In this document: positions 34,857 to 43,402 of the stretch, piece by piece
Layout of the letters: each line of letters begins with the position of its first letter
Numbering within the stretch: the stretch's first letter is position 1
NCBI RefSeq assembly: GCF_002023715.1
Contig: NZ_MAHX01000015.1
Coordinates: 124,001-188,000, forward strand
Origin: Elizabethkingia occulta
GTDB taxonomy: Bacteria > Bacteroidota > Bacteroidia > Flavobacteriales > Weeksellaceae
Reading direction: 5' to 3'
DNA length: 64,000 nt
Notes under the pieces: generated by a model
Database searches by the model: none
Told to the model about the DNA's origin: nothing
The model's input: the letters and a program-made list of their open reading frames with translations, nothing else
Program-made: the position numbers and the translations under genes

Positions 34857-35462
34857 CTAGAATTTCATTCCCACACCAAATCCCCATAAAAATGGATCCA
34901 ATGTTACTTTTGCGGGAATATTGGTTCCGGCAGCATCTACTGTTACATCGGTTTTCAGGAATATCTTTTTCATATCGAAGTTGACAAAAAACTTATCATT
35001 GATCATATAGTCTATACCTCCCTGTAATGCAAAACCTGCATTGTTTTTGTAATCTACATGGGTAACATCACCAGGCTTGGAGCTGTAGAAGAAGGTATAG
35101 TTAATACCGGCACCTACATATGGCTTTATTGTTTTTGTTGGATAGAAGTGGTATTGGAGTGTAAGAGTTGGAGGTAGCAGCCATACACTGCCCAGATTCA
35201 CATTTCCCAAAGAAGTGTTCTCAGCATTTACATTATGCTTTGTAGTTCCCAGAATTAATTCTGCCGCGATATTTTTATTGAAGAAGTAGGTGAAATCCAC
35301 TTCAGGAATGTAAGAGTTGGAAACATTTGCATTTCCTCCGATTACATCAATAGTAGATTTCTCATTAGGCTGAACGCTAATTCCTCTTAATCTTACCTGC
35401 CAGTTCTGAGCACTTGCTCCCACTGATAAAAATAATCCTGCTAAAATAAAATACTTGTTCAT
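34857..35462 (-). CDS. OmpW-family outer-membrane beta-barrel protein
   Basis: The 201-residue protein has a signal peptide (MNKYFILAGLFLSVGASAQ) and an eight-stranded barrel pattern with OmpW-family stretches: VRLRGISVQPNE, the LPPTLTLQYHFYP segment and KPYVGAGINYTFFY. It ends in Phe, the normal outer-membrane insertion signal. OmpW proteins form narrow hydrophobic channels. It lies in the segment that interrupts nusG-rplK and is transcribed toward nusG. Confidence 0.85.
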   Translation of the reverse strand: MNKYFILAGLFLSVGASAQNWQVRLRGISVQPNEKSTIDVIGGNANVSNSYIPEVDFTYFFNKNIAAELILGTTKHNVNAENTSLGNVNLGSVWLLPPTLTLQYHFYPTKTIKPYVGAGINYTFFYSSKPGDVTHVDYKNNAGFALQGGIDYMINDKFFVNFDMKKIFLKTDVTVDAAGTNIPAKVTLDPFLWGFGVGMKF

Positions 35463-35676
35463 CTTTTAAATAATTCATTGTTTACAGTGCTAAATTATAT
35501 ATTAATTATAGTGGTTGTTTGATGATATTTTTCATAGGGAATAATCATGTGCTGAAAATCATACAATAGAAGTTTTTCTACTAAAGAAAATTTGAATCAG
35601 TAGTTATAGGTCGGATATAAGTTTTAACTTATACGTTTTTTGGCTTTCAAATAGTGAGATAATTATTAGTAAATGA

Positions 35677-35705
35677 CTAAAAAAGACCTTCTGTAGAGAA
35701 GGTCT
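35677..35705 (-). terminator. Terminator of the HxlR regulator gene
   Basis: AGACCTTCT/AGAAGGTCT (35684-35705) with loop GTAG, read on the minus strand, is followed by six T. Confidence 0.85.
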
Positions 35706-35731
35706 GTATATAAATTATTGTTGTTTTTTTT

Positions 35732-36103
35732 CTATTTGTTTTTTATACAAAGCGAATAATCCTGCCACCAGTTTTCCAGTTCAGAGATAATAGGAAGCAG
35801 AGTTATTCCCAGATTACTTAGTTTATACTCTACTTTGGGAGGTACTTCTGCATATATTTTACGGCATATAAGTCCGTTCTCTTCCAATTCACGTAATTGG
35901 GTAGTAAGTGTTCCCTGAGACATGGAATCCATATCTTTCCGAAGTTCCCCAAATCTTTTAGGACAGCTTTCGGCAATAGATTTCATTATTAATATCTTCC
36001 ATTTACCACTAATCAGCTGAAGAGTATTGAGGGCATCATAATTTTTTTCTGATTTTTCTGAATATGTAATGCACTCATTCTCTGGATTAGTACTGTTTTC
36101 CAT
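35732..36103 (-). CDS. HxlR-family transcriptional regulator
   Basis: The 123-residue protein from ATG 36103 (MENSTNPENECITY) has the HxlR winged helix: ALNTLQLISGKWKILIMKSI, then PKRFGELRKDMDSMSQGTLTTQLRELEENGLI and the wing YAEVPPKVEYKLSNLG. An upstream in-frame ATG at 36148 adds 15 residues inside the promoter of the divergent gene, so I prefer 36103. It has one Cys before the DNA-binding domain, which could sense thiol-reactive signals as in some relatives. It is divergent from an MFS exporter, its likely target. Confidence 0.88.
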   Translation of the reverse strand: MENSTNPENECITYSEKSEKNYDALNTLQLISGKWKILIMKSIAESCPKRFGELRKDMDSMSQGTLTTQLRELEENGLICRKIYAEVPPKVEYKLSNLGITLLPIISELENWWQDYSLCIKNK

Positions 36104-36127
36104 ACTATGTATTGTTTTTTTACCTAC

Positions 36128-36165
36128 TTGACTTTGGCACCTTTTCAATGCTATAATTGTAACAA
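36128..36165 (+). promoter_or_regulatory. Promoter/operator region of the MFS exporter
   Basis: TTG (36128-36130), a 21-base spacer and TATAATTG (36152-36159) form a near-consensus promoter. The -7 element runs into the dyad TTGTAACAA (36157-36165), a candidate HxlR site. Confidence 0.45.
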
Positions 36166-36181
36166 ATTTATATATAAAATT

Positions 36182-37591
36182 ATGAAAAGTTTTAGAAATA
36201 TTTGTGTTTTGCTGTTGCTGTCCATGAGTATATTTTTAGCTGTAATAGACCTGTTTGTAGTGAATGTAGCTGTGCCAAGTATAAAAGAAAGTTTGAACGG
36301 AACTAATTCCGGAGCTATGTTTATTATTGTTGCTTATGTTCTGGGGTATGCCGCTTTTCTTATAACAGGTAGTATTGCCGGTAATACATGGGGTAAGAAA
36401 AAAGTATATGCATGGGGAATGTTGCTGTTTACAATATTTTCTTTTTTTTGTAGCATTGCACAAACTACATTTCAGCTCAATATACTTAGATTTTTTCAGG
36501 GAGTAAGCGCTGCTTTTATGGTGCCGCAAGGTGTTGGAATGATTCCCTATGTTTTTCCGGACTTTAAGGAACGCACAAAAGCTTTTGGAATTTACGGAAG
36601 TATTGCCGGAGCAGCATCTGTTGTCGGGCAGTTTTTGGGAGGCTTTTTACCAGAACTGAGTGTATTGGGAATTGAAGGCTGGCGGCTTATTTTTATGATT
36701 AATATTCCTTTGGGCGGAATTGCTTTTGTTCTGAGCATTTTAAAATTGACAGAAGTACCGGTTATTAAACAAAAATCTTTTGATGGATTTGGTTTGCTCT
36801 TATTAACTGTCTTTTTTATAACCTTAATTTATCCACTCATTGTTGGCGGAGATATACATTGGCCAATATGGAGTATTGCAATGCTCCTGTCTTCCTTTGT
36901 TCTTCTGCTTCTCTTCTATTTGTATGAAAAGTATAGGCTTACAAAACAAAATACGGTTCTGATAGATGTTAGTCTTTTTTCGCTTAAAGAATTCAATATT
37001 GGTATAATGGCGGCGGTATTCTATTATATTGCTCAGGATTCTTATTTTTTTCTAAATGCTATTTATTTGCAAAACCACCTGAATCTTTCCTCTTTAGAGG
37101 TTGGAAATATGTTTGTATTGCAGGGAATCGGTTATTTTATTGCCTCGTTATTTTCGGTAAGAATGGTTATGAAATACGACTATAAAGTGATGCTTGGCGG
37201 CAGTTGTATTATGATTGTTGCTTTGGTACTTCACATCTGCTACTTTACAAGCGAGCACATCAATAGTTTTTTAATTTACTTCATACTATTTTTATACGGT
37301 ATAGGATGCGGAACCATGTTACCATCTATGATGACGATGGCACTCCGTAAAATTTCTTCGGACCTTACCGCTTCTGCGTCCGGAATCTATTTAACCGTAC
37401 AACAGGTTTCTATAGCCTTGGGCGTAAGTATTATTGGTGGCATCTTCTTTCTTTTACAAGGGAAGGAAGGCGATATTCTGAAGGCAACTCATGCCTATCA
37501 TTATAGTACTTACGCTAATATAGTATCATTATTTGTGGTTGGTGGAATATTTTTATTCCTAAGCAGCTGGAAAAATCGGGCTAAAGAATAA
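36182..37591 (+). CDS. MFS drug exporter, DHA2 (14-TM) type
   Basis: The 469-residue protein from ATG 36182 has about 14 membrane segments. It carries family motifs: the N-terminal AVIDLFVVNVAVPSIKESL (motif D1-like), GNTWGKKKVYAWGM in loop 2-3 (motif A), and FQGVSAAFMVPQGVGMI. It probably expels toxic compounds by proton antiport across the inner membrane. The in-frame extension to 36107 covers the promoter and is rejected. Substrate is unknown; the neighbouring HxlR gene suggests inducible expression. Confidence 0.9.
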   Translation: MKSFRNICVLLLLSMSIFLAVIDLFVVNVAVPSIKESLNGTNSGAMFIIVAYVLGYAAFLITGSIAGNTWGKKKVYAWGMLLFTIFSFFCSIAQTTFQLNILRFFQGVSAAFMVPQGVGMIPYVFPDFKERTKAFGIYGSIAGAASVVGQFLGGFLPELSVLGIEGWRLIFMINIPLGGIAFVLSILKLTEVPVIKQKSFDGFGLLLLTVFFITLIYPLIVGGDIHWPIWSIAMLLSSFVLLLLFYLYEKYRLTKQNTVLIDVSLFSLKEFNIGIMAAVFYYIAQDSYFFLNAIYLQNHLNLSSLEVGNMFVLQGIGYFIASLFSVRMVMKYDYKVMLGGSCIMIVALVLHICYFTSEHINSFLIYFILFLYGIGCGTMLPSMMTMALRKISSDLTASASGIYLTVQQVSIALGVSIIGGIFFLLQGKEGDILKATHAYHYSTYANIVSLFVVGGIFLFLSSWKNRAKE

Positions 37592-37628
37592 AAAAATAAA
37601 ATCTTTTTGATTTTTAAGTTATTACATA

Positions 37629-37658
37629 TTGCTAATTCAAAAATAATTTATAATTTTG
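37629..37658 (+). promoter_or_regulatory. Promoter of rplK operon
   Basis: TTG (37629-37631), a 19-base spacer and TAATTTTG (37651-37658) match the Bacteroidota consensus about 95 bases before rplK, allowing expression independent of nusG. Confidence 0.78.
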
Positions 37659-37671
37659 CAGTCCAAATAGT

Positions 37672-37700
37672 AGGGTTAAACATGTGAGAATATTAACCCT
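37672..37700 (+). promoter_or_regulatory. rplK leader hairpin, candidate L1 autoregulatory site
   Basis: A perfect 8-bp stem AGGGTTAA/TTAACCCT with a 13-base loop lies in the long 5' leader, just after the promoter. L1 represses its own rplK-rplA message in other bacteria through a leader structure, so the role is a reasonable inference, not a match to a known motif. Confidence 0.5.
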
Positions 37701-37752
37701 CTGATTTATAAATGCTTCCACATTATAAATTTAAAATTTTAAAAAAGCTAAA

Positions 37753-38196
37753 ATGGCAAAGAAAGTCTTTAAAATGGTTAAGCTTCAGGTGAAAGGAGGT
37801 GCAGCAAACCCTTCTCCACCAGTAGGACCTGCTTTAGGTTCTGCAGGTGTTAACATCATGGAGTTTTGTAAGCAATTTAACGGAAGAACTCAAGATAAGC
37901 CAGGGCAAGTTTTACCTGTAGTAATTACAGTATACGAAGACAAGTCTTTTGAATTCGTAATTAAAACTCCACCTGCAGCAATCCAGTTAATGGATGCGGC
38001 TAAAATCAAAGGAGGTTCCGGAGAACCAAACAGAAATAAAGTAGGAAGTGTTTCTTGGGATCAAGTTAAGAAGATAGCAGAAGACAAAATGTCGGATCTT
38101 AATTGCTTCACAATGGAGTCTGCTGTAAGTATGGTTGCAGGTACTGCAAGATCTATGGGTCTTAAAGTAACAGGTACAAATCCGTTTAACGCTTAA
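37753..38196 (+). CDS. rplK: 50S ribosomal protein L11
   Basis: The 147-residue protein forms the GTPase-associated centre base with 23S rRNA. Motifs [34 protein letters not shown] and the C-terminal [11 protein letters not shown] are typical. It heads rplK-rplA-rplJ-rplL, with a leader hairpin and own promoter upstream. Confidence 0.98.
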   Translation: MAKKVFKMVKLQVKGGAANPSPPVGPALGSAGVNIMEFCKQFNGRTQDKPGQVLPVVITVYEDKSFEFVIKTPPAAIQLMDAAKIKGGSGEPNRNKVGSVSWDQVKKIAEDKMSDLNCFTMESAVSMVAGTARSMGLKVTGTNPFNA

Positions 38197-38207
38197 AAAT
38201 TGATTTC

Positions 38208-38900
38208 ATGGCAACATTGACAAAAAAACAAAAAGAAGCTGTAAGCAAAATCGAAAAGAACAAAGTATACACTCTGGAAGAAGCTTCTGCTTTAGTAAAA
38301 GAGGTAAACACTGCTAAGTTCGACGCTTCAGTAGATATCGCCGTAAGATTAGGCGTAGACCCAAGAAAAGCTAACCAAATGGTAAGAGGTGTTGTATCTC
38401 TTCCTCACGGTACTGGTAAAGATGTAAGAGTTCTTGCTCTTGTAACTCCAGATAAAGAAGCAGAAGCTAAAGCTGCTGGTGCTGATTATGTAGGTCTTGA
38501 CGAATATTTAGATAAAATCAAAGGAGGTTGGACAGATGTTGACGTTATCGTTACTATGCCAGCTGTAATGGGTAAATTAGGTCCGTTAGGACGTGTATTA
38601 GGTCCAAGAGGATTAATGCCAAACCCTAAATCAGGAACTGTAACTTTAGAAGTTGGTAAAGCTGTATCTGAAGTAAAGTCTGGTAAAATTGATTTTAAAG
38701 TAGATAAATATGGTATTATCCATGCTGCAATTGGTAAAGTATCTTTCGATGCTGACAAAATCAGAGAAAACGCTCAGGAATTAATCCAGACGTTGATCAA
38801 ATTGAAACCAACTGCTGCTAAAGGAACTTATGTAAAGAGTATCTATATCTCTTCTACAATGAGTCCAGGTATTGCGATTGATTCTAAATCTGTAAACTAA
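38208..38900 (+). CDS. rplA: 50S ribosomal protein L1
   Basis: The 230-residue protein builds the L1 stalk and releases deacylated tRNA. The RNA-binding signature [10 protein letters not shown] with [14 protein letters not shown] (near residues 125-145) is present. It starts 11 bases after rplK. In other bacteria L1 also represses translation of this operon. Confidence 0.98.
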   Translation: MATLTKKQKEAVSKIEKNKVYTLEEASALVKEVNTAKFDASVDIAVRLGVDPRKANQMVRGVVSLPHGTGKDVRVLALVTPDKEAEAKAAGADYVGLDEYLDKIKGGWTDVDVIVTMPAVMGKLGPLGRVLGPRGLMPNPKSGTVTLEVGKAVSEVKSGKIDFKVDKYGIIHAAIGKVSFDADKIRENAQELIQTLIKLKPTAAKGTYVKSIYISSTMSPGIAIDSKSVN

Positions 38901-38913
38901 AATCTGAAGAACA

Positions 38914-39504
38914 ATGACTAAAGAAGAAAAAGTACTAGTAATACAAGAGATCAAAGAATTACTACAAGACGCAAAAGCTGTTTATGTAGCTGATCTTGAA
39001 GGATTGAACGCTTCTCAGACTTCAGATTTCAGAAGACAAGCCTTCAAAAACAACGTTCAATTAAGAGTTGTAAAAAACACATTGCTTCAAAAAGCAATGG
39101 AGCAAATCGAAGGAGTAGATTACTCTGAAATGTTTGAAACATTCAAAGGTAACTCTGCTTTAATGATTGCTGATACTGCAAACGCTCCTGCAAAGCTTAT
39201 CCAGGGTTTCAGAAAGAATGCTGAAAAACCAGCTTTGAAATCTGCTTATTTGCAAGAAACTTTCTATATCGGAGATAACCAATTATCTACTCTGGCAAAC
39301 ATCAAGTCTAGAGAAGAAATGATCGGAGAAATCATCGGATTACTTCAATCTCCAATCCAGAGAGTTGTTTCTGCTCTACAGAACAAACCAGAAACTGTTG
39401 AAGCTAAAGCTGAAGAAGCTGCTCCTGCTCCTGCAGTTGAAGAAACACCTGCTCCTGAGGCGGCAGCTGAAAGCACTGATGCTCCTGAAGCAAGTGCAGA
39501 ATAA
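38914..39504 (+). CDS. rplJ: 50S ribosomal protein L10
   Basis: The 196-residue protein anchors L7/L12 dimers to the stalk. The N-terminal domain (DLEGLNASQTSDFRRQAF, LRVVKNTLLQKAM) is typical. An extra low-complexity Ala/Glu/Pro tail of about 30 residues (from near 165) extends beyond many homologues, as is common in Bacteroidota. It starts 13 bases after rplA. Confidence 0.97.
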   Translation: MTKEEKVLVIQEIKELLQDAKAVYVADLEGLNASQTSDFRRQAFKNNVQLRVVKNTLLQKAMEQIEGVDYSEMFETFKGNSALMIADTANAPAKLIQGFRKNAEKPALKSAYLQETFYIGDNQLSTLANIKSREEMIGEIIGLLQSPIQRVVSALQNKPETVEAKAEEAAPAPAVEETPAPEAAAESTDAPEASAE

Positions 39505-39554
39505 TAGACACTCAAGAAAAAATATAATCGTTCAACAATTTAAAACATTTAAAA

Positions 39555-39923
39555 ATGTCAGATTTAAAAAATTTAGCGGAAACGCTTGTTAACCTTACTG
39601 TAAAAGACGTAAACGAATTAGCTGCTATCCTTAAGGATGAGTACGGAATCGAGCCTGCTGCTGCTGCTGTAGTTGTAGCTGCTGGTGGAGCTGGTGAAGC
39701 TGCTGAAGAAAAGACTGAATTCGACGTAATTCTTAAGTCTGCAGGTGCTTCTAAATTAGCTATCGTTAAATTAGTTAAAGATTTAACTGGTGCTGGTCTT
39801 AAAGAAGCTAAAGATATCGTTGATGGTGCTCCGGCTCCAATCAAAGAAGGTGTATCTAAAGACGAAGCAGAAGCTCTTAAGAAGCAACTTGAAGAAGCTG
39901 GTGCTGAAGTTGAATTGAAATAA
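39555..39923 (+). CDS. rplL: 50S ribosomal protein L7/L12
   Basis: The 122-residue acidic stalk protein has an N-terminal dimerisation helix, an Ala-rich hinge ([20 protein letters not shown], about 36-55) and the C-terminal factor-binding domain ([26 protein letters not shown]). A terminator follows at once, and rpoB is not next as in most bacteria. Confidence 0.98.
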   Translation: MSDLKNLAETLVNLTVKDVNELAAILKDEYGIEPAAAAVVVAAGGAGEAAEEKTEFDVILKSAGASKLAIVKLVKDLTGAGLKEAKDIVDGAPAPIKEGVSKDEAEALKKQLEEAGAEVELK

Positions 39924-39940
39924 TTCATTTTACATATACA

Positions 39941-39973
39941 AAAAAAGACTGCTGTAAAGCGGTCTTTTTTGTT
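39941..39973 (+). terminator. Terminator after rplL
   Basis: AAAAAAGACTGC pairs with GCGGTCTTTTTT (one G-T pair, 39941-39970), a T-run on the plus strand and A-run upstream; it may work in both directions. Confidence 0.88.
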
Positions 39974-39993
39974 TATGAACATAACTATAAAGT

Positions 39994-41091
39994 TTACTTA
40001 TTTGTAGCCCTGCTCACCTCTTTTAATAATGAAATAACCTGGTCACTTCCATCTGCAACTTTAGTAATAATACCTTCTTTATCTATCATATATAGAACAG
40101 GATAGCCCGAAATTCCATATCCTGTTTCAAGATCCTTTCTGTTCGTAATTATAATATTATTTGCTTGTTTGTTTCTGAAATACTTTGTAACATTTTCTAT
40201 GGAATCCGAGCCAAATATATTGATTAATGTGATGTTATTGTTCAGTGCATAATCCGCTTGGCTAACATAATCATTTACAACTTTTGAAGCACCACAATTG
40301 GTAGAAGAAAATAAGAGTAATTTCCTTTCTGTTGGAAATGTATTCAGATATACTTTATTTCCGTTAATATCTATAGCTTCAAAGAGAGGAGCACCTGTAT
40401 TTTCTCTTAGTGGCTTCAGTTGTTCAATTCTTTCAAAATATTTTAAAGAATAATTTCTTGGTAGAAAGTAGTTAAAAGGATCTTTTTTGTTTGAAAAAGT
40501 ATAGTTACTAAATATGTATGTTACGGTTTGTCCTAACTTGTTATCTACATAACTTTTCCTTTCGAATTTTGAGATAGAATTATCCGGTGTAATGTAAAGG
40601 TGAAATATAGTTTTAATGATTTTACCCTTGTATTCATGCTCATCTTCTATAAATGAATAATGTGACTGAAGTTTTTCATCAGCTGATATGTCTTCTATAT
40701 GCTTCCATTTATGTTTTAGGAGCGCTACGGGACCATATTGTGCTAAACGAGAGGACTGCATTGCTTCATCCTGATTCTGTTTATTTTCATACTGGTAATA
40801 AGCTTTTTCTGACTTTTTAATCTCCGTGTAAATCCCATTTTTATAAATCTCTTCGGTATCGTCATTTTGACTATGAAAATCAAAAGCCATGTTTTTAAGA
40901 TTATAAATAGTATAAAAAACGCTGGAAGTAGTAATTTCGTCTGTATCAGGATTAGGATAAAAAGCTGTTGATCTATAACTTATAGAAGTGGCGCTATTAT
41001 ATTTCTGCCGGGTATTTTCTAATTTTATATCATTGGCATATACAAATGCTGTACTTACTAATGCGAATGATAAGGTAATAAATTTGCTCAT
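39994..41091 (-). CDS. Exported thioredoxin-fold (TlpA-like) protein with degenerate active site
   Basis: The 365-residue protein has a signal peptide (MSKFITLSFALVSTAFVYA), an N-terminal domain of about 200 residues resembling outer-membrane lipoprotein-carrier type sheets, and a C-terminal thioredoxin fold (about 230-365). The normal CxxC is reduced to NCGAS with Cys266 only, while the cis-proline segment GISGYPVLYMID is kept. It is unlikely to be a standard disulphide reductase. It is convergent with rplL where rpoB might be expected. The assignment to the TlpA superfamily is from the fold pattern. Confidence 0.72.
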   Translation of the reverse strand: MSKFITLSFALVSTAFVYANDIKLENTRQKYNSATSISYRSTAFYPNPDTDEITTSSVFYTIYNLKNMAFDFHSQNDDTEEIYKNGIYTEIKKSEKAYYQYENKQNQDEAMQSSRLAQYGPVALLKHKWKHIEDISADEKLQSHYSFIEDEHEYKGKIIKTIFHLYITPDNSISKFERKSYVDNKLGQTVTYIFSNYTFSNKKDPFNYFLPRNYSLKYFERIEQLKPLRENTGAPLFEAIDINGNKVYLNTFPTERKLLLFSSTNCGASKVVNDYVSQADYALNNNITLINIFGSDSIENVTKYFRNKQANNIIITNRKDLETGYGISGYPVLYMIDKEGIITKVADGSDQVISLLKEVSRATNK

Positions 41092-41121
41092 TAGTATCTG
41101 ATCTTATTTAATAAGATGAAA

Positions 41122-41162
41122 ATACAAAAAATAAATCCTTATTTCATCGAAATAAGGATTTT
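41122..41162 (-). terminator. Terminator of lpxK
   Basis: A perfect 13-bp stem AAATCCTTATTTC/GAAATAAGGATTT (41133-41161) with loop ATC is followed on the minus strand by a T-rich run. Confidence 0.87.
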
Positions 41163-41186
41163 ACTATAGCTTTATACAGGACGTTA

Positions 41187-42218
41187 TTACTGCTTATTTT
41201 CGGAATATGCCAGTATCATCTCATTAAATTCATTTTTCTTGTCTATAACCACATTAATAGGCCAGTAATAGAGTTTGTCCCGAAGGTAATCGAAAGTCTT
41301 TAAACGGACATAATCCTTTTCTGTAGTTAAGATCAGTTTATATTCACCAAGTTTTTTATACTCACTGGCAATTTTCTTAATATCTTCTTCAGTAAATGAA
41401 TGATGATCCTTGAACTTAAGGTGTTTTACACGCTGTGAATATTTGCTTAGTTCTTTTAGTAAATGTTTAGGATTTGCAATTCCTGTAATGAGTAGAATAT
41501 CGTAATAGTCTAAGTTATTTGTTGGTAAATATTTGTCTTTGGAATATACTTCATCCGCATAATCAATAGAGGTGAAGAATATTTTCTGGCCGTATTGTGG
41601 CTTTATTCTCGAAATATAGTACTGCTTTTTTTCCTCTGTTAAATCTTCAGGGCATTTTGTTACCAGAATCATGTTGGCTCTTTTATAACCACTTCTGGAT
41701 TCACGTAAATCTCCTGCAGGAAGTACAAAGTCTTTAAAGAAAGGATCGGAATAATCTGTTAATAAAATATTGAAGCCCGGCTTTATATAACGATGCTGAT
41801 AGCTGTCATCCAATACAAGAACATTAAGATCCATATCTTCTATCAGTTTTTTTGCTCCAAAAACACGGTCTTCGCAAACGGCGATGACAATACGGTTTTT
41901 AAAACGTTCGAACAACTGCATCGCTTCATCTCCAACCAGTTTATAGGTAGATTCATAGTTCACGACTTCATAGCCTTTGGTATGTCGTCCGTAACCACGT
42001 GATAAAACTCCGGTGCGTTTCTGATGTTTGGAGAGAATATCTGCCAGATACATAACAATTGGAGACTTACCGGTTCCACCCACAGAAAGATTACCCACGC
42101 CTATAATCGGAGTGCGGAATTTTTTGCTGGAAAGTATGCCTATATTAAAAAATAAATTCCGGACAGAGGTTACAAAACCATAGCCCAGAGAAAAAGGGTA
42201 GAGGTACCATCTCTTCAT
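41187..42218 (-). CDS. lpxK: Tetraacyldisaccharide 4'-kinase
   Basis: The 343-residue inner-membrane kinase adds the 4'-phosphate to lipid A disaccharide. It has an N-terminal hydrophobic segment (LYPFSLGYGFVTSVR), the P-loop GNLSVGGTGKSP (42-53), GVLSRGYGRHTKGY and the VLDDSYQHRYIKPG motif. It confirms a Gram-negative outer membrane with lipid A. It is a single gene; the next 245 bases upstream hold no gene. Confidence 0.93.
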   Translation of the reverse strand: MKRWYLYPFSLGYGFVTSVRNLFFNIGILSSKKFRTPIIGVGNLSVGGTGKSPIVMYLADILSKHQKRTGVLSRGYGRHTKGYEVVNYESTYKLVGDEAMQLFERFKNRIVIAVCEDRVFGAKKLIEDMDLNVLVLDDSYQHRYIKPGFNILLTDYSDPFFKDFVLPAGDLRESRSGYKRANMILVTKCPEDLTEEKKQYYISRIKPQYGQKIFFTSIDYADEVYSKDKYLPTNNLDYYDILLITGIANPKHLLKELSKYSQRVKHLKFKDHHSFTEEDIKKIASEYKKLGEYKLILTTEKDYVRLKTFDYLRDKLYYWPINVVIDKKNEFNEMILAYSENKQ

Positions 42219-42440
42219 AACTGCAAAAATAGAACTTTATTATCAATATTCAGGACTCTTAAAGATGAATTTAAATAGTTTGTATATCATTACTTTAAAT
42301 AACTTCGGATGTCTGATATTGCTTGCTGTAAGAGCTTTCTGTATTTATTGAAGTATTCGTTGCGACAGGCTTGTAGCTGGTATATAATCTTCTGTATTAT
42401 ATTGTACAGAACGAAAGTGATAGATTGGTATATTCATTCG

Positions 42441-42448
42441 TATATTTG
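42441..42448 (+). promoter_or_regulatory. Promoter -7 element for yicC
   Basis: TATATTTG matches TAnnTTTG, 15 bases before the start codon at 42464. It overlaps the longer frame from 42425, which supports the downstream start. Confidence 0.65.
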
Positions 42449-42463
42449 CAAAAATCTAAGAAT

Positions 42464-43321
42464 ATGATTTTATCTATGACAGGCTTCGGCAGAGCAGAAG
42501 GTATATGCGGAGGCAAAAAGATAAGTATTGATGTAAAGTCGCTGAACAGTAAAGGTTTCGACTTAAATCTTAAAATTCCTTTTCGCTATAAAGAAAAAGA
42601 ATTTGATATCCGCAAAATATTGAGCGAAAGAATAGTTCGTGGTAAAGTCGATTTCTATTTAAACGTAGAAATTATCGATGGAAAGACCGATACAACTCTT
42701 AATAAAGACGTTATCAGAGCCTATATGGATGAACTTTCAGATATCGTTACAGCTGCTGACAGAGTAGAACTTCTTAAAATTGCAACAAAGCTTCCTGATG
42801 CTGTTTCTACATCCAATTCAGAACTTACTGAAGAAGAGTGGAGCGAATTGTTGTTGATTATTGAAAAAGCCATCGATAATTTTATAGACTTCAGAATTAC
42901 AGAAGGCAAATCTCTGGAAACCGAACTTAGGTCTTATGTTAAAAATATTGAAAGCAACCTTAGCCTTGTTGCTCCTTTTGAAGAGGCCAGAATAGAGGTA
43001 ACCAAGGAAAGAATGCTGAACAATCTTAAGGATTTCAGAGATGTGGATGAAAGCCGCTTCTATCAAGAACTGACTTACTATGTTGAAAAGCTTGATATTT
43101 CCGAAGAAAAAGTAAGATTGGCGCAGCACTGTAAATACTTCACTGAGGTATTGAATGAAGAAGATAATAATGGTAAGAAACTAGGATTTATTTCCCAAGA
43201 AATAGGCCGTGAAATTAATACTTTAGGTTCTAAGGCAAATCATCAGGAAATCCAGAAACTGGTAGTACAGATGAAGGATGATTTAGAAAAAATTAAAGAA
43301 CAAAGTCTTAACGTACTTTAG
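42464..43321 (+). CDS. yicC: YicC-family endoribonuclease
   Basis: The 285-residue protein starts MILSMTGFGRAEG, the fixed N-terminus of YicC proteins, and ends with the conserved IGREINTLGSKANHQEIQKLVVQMKDDLEKIKEQSLNVL stretch. YicC proteins are RNases that act in RNA turnover. It is frequently next to gmk, which here follows after one gene. A terminator-like hairpin lies directly downstream. Confidence 0.93.
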   Translation: MILSMTGFGRAEGICGGKKISIDVKSLNSKGFDLNLKIPFRYKEKEFDIRKILSERIVRGKVDFYLNVEIIDGKTDTTLNKDVIRAYMDELSDIVTAADRVELLKIATKLPDAVSTSNSELTEEEWSELLLIIEKAIDNFIDFRITEGKSLETELRSYVKNIESNLSLVAPFEEARIEVTKERMLNNLKDFRDVDESRFYQELTYYVEKLDISEEKVRLAQHCKYFTEVLNEEDNNGKKLGFISQEIGREINTLGSKANHQEIQKLVVQMKDDLEKIKEQSLNVL

Positions 43322-43336
43322 AATACTGATATAATC

Positions 43337-43363
43337 AGCTCTTTTGTAATGGAAGAGCTTTTT
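43337..43363 (+). terminator. Terminator of yicC
   Basis: AGCTCTT (43337-43343) pairs with AAGAGCT (43353-43359), followed by T-rich sequence. Confidence 0.72.
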
Positions 43364-43402
43364 ACCGGGCTAACAGAATATAAAACATAAAAGAACAGTG
43401 TT

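Noticed and set aside
35615-35634. TATAAGT/ACTTATA hairpin followed by T in the OmpW-HxlR gap
   Set aside because: It resembles a plus-strand terminator, but no plus-strand gene lies upstream, and its stem is AT-rich and short.
39512-39982. 156-codon open frame opposite rplL
   Set aside because: It is a shadow of the Ala/Lys-rich rplL codons and spans the rplL terminator.
42265-42351. 28-codon open frame between lpxK and yicC
   Set aside because: Short, with no promoter context or recognisable start signal; likely chance in AT-rich DNA.
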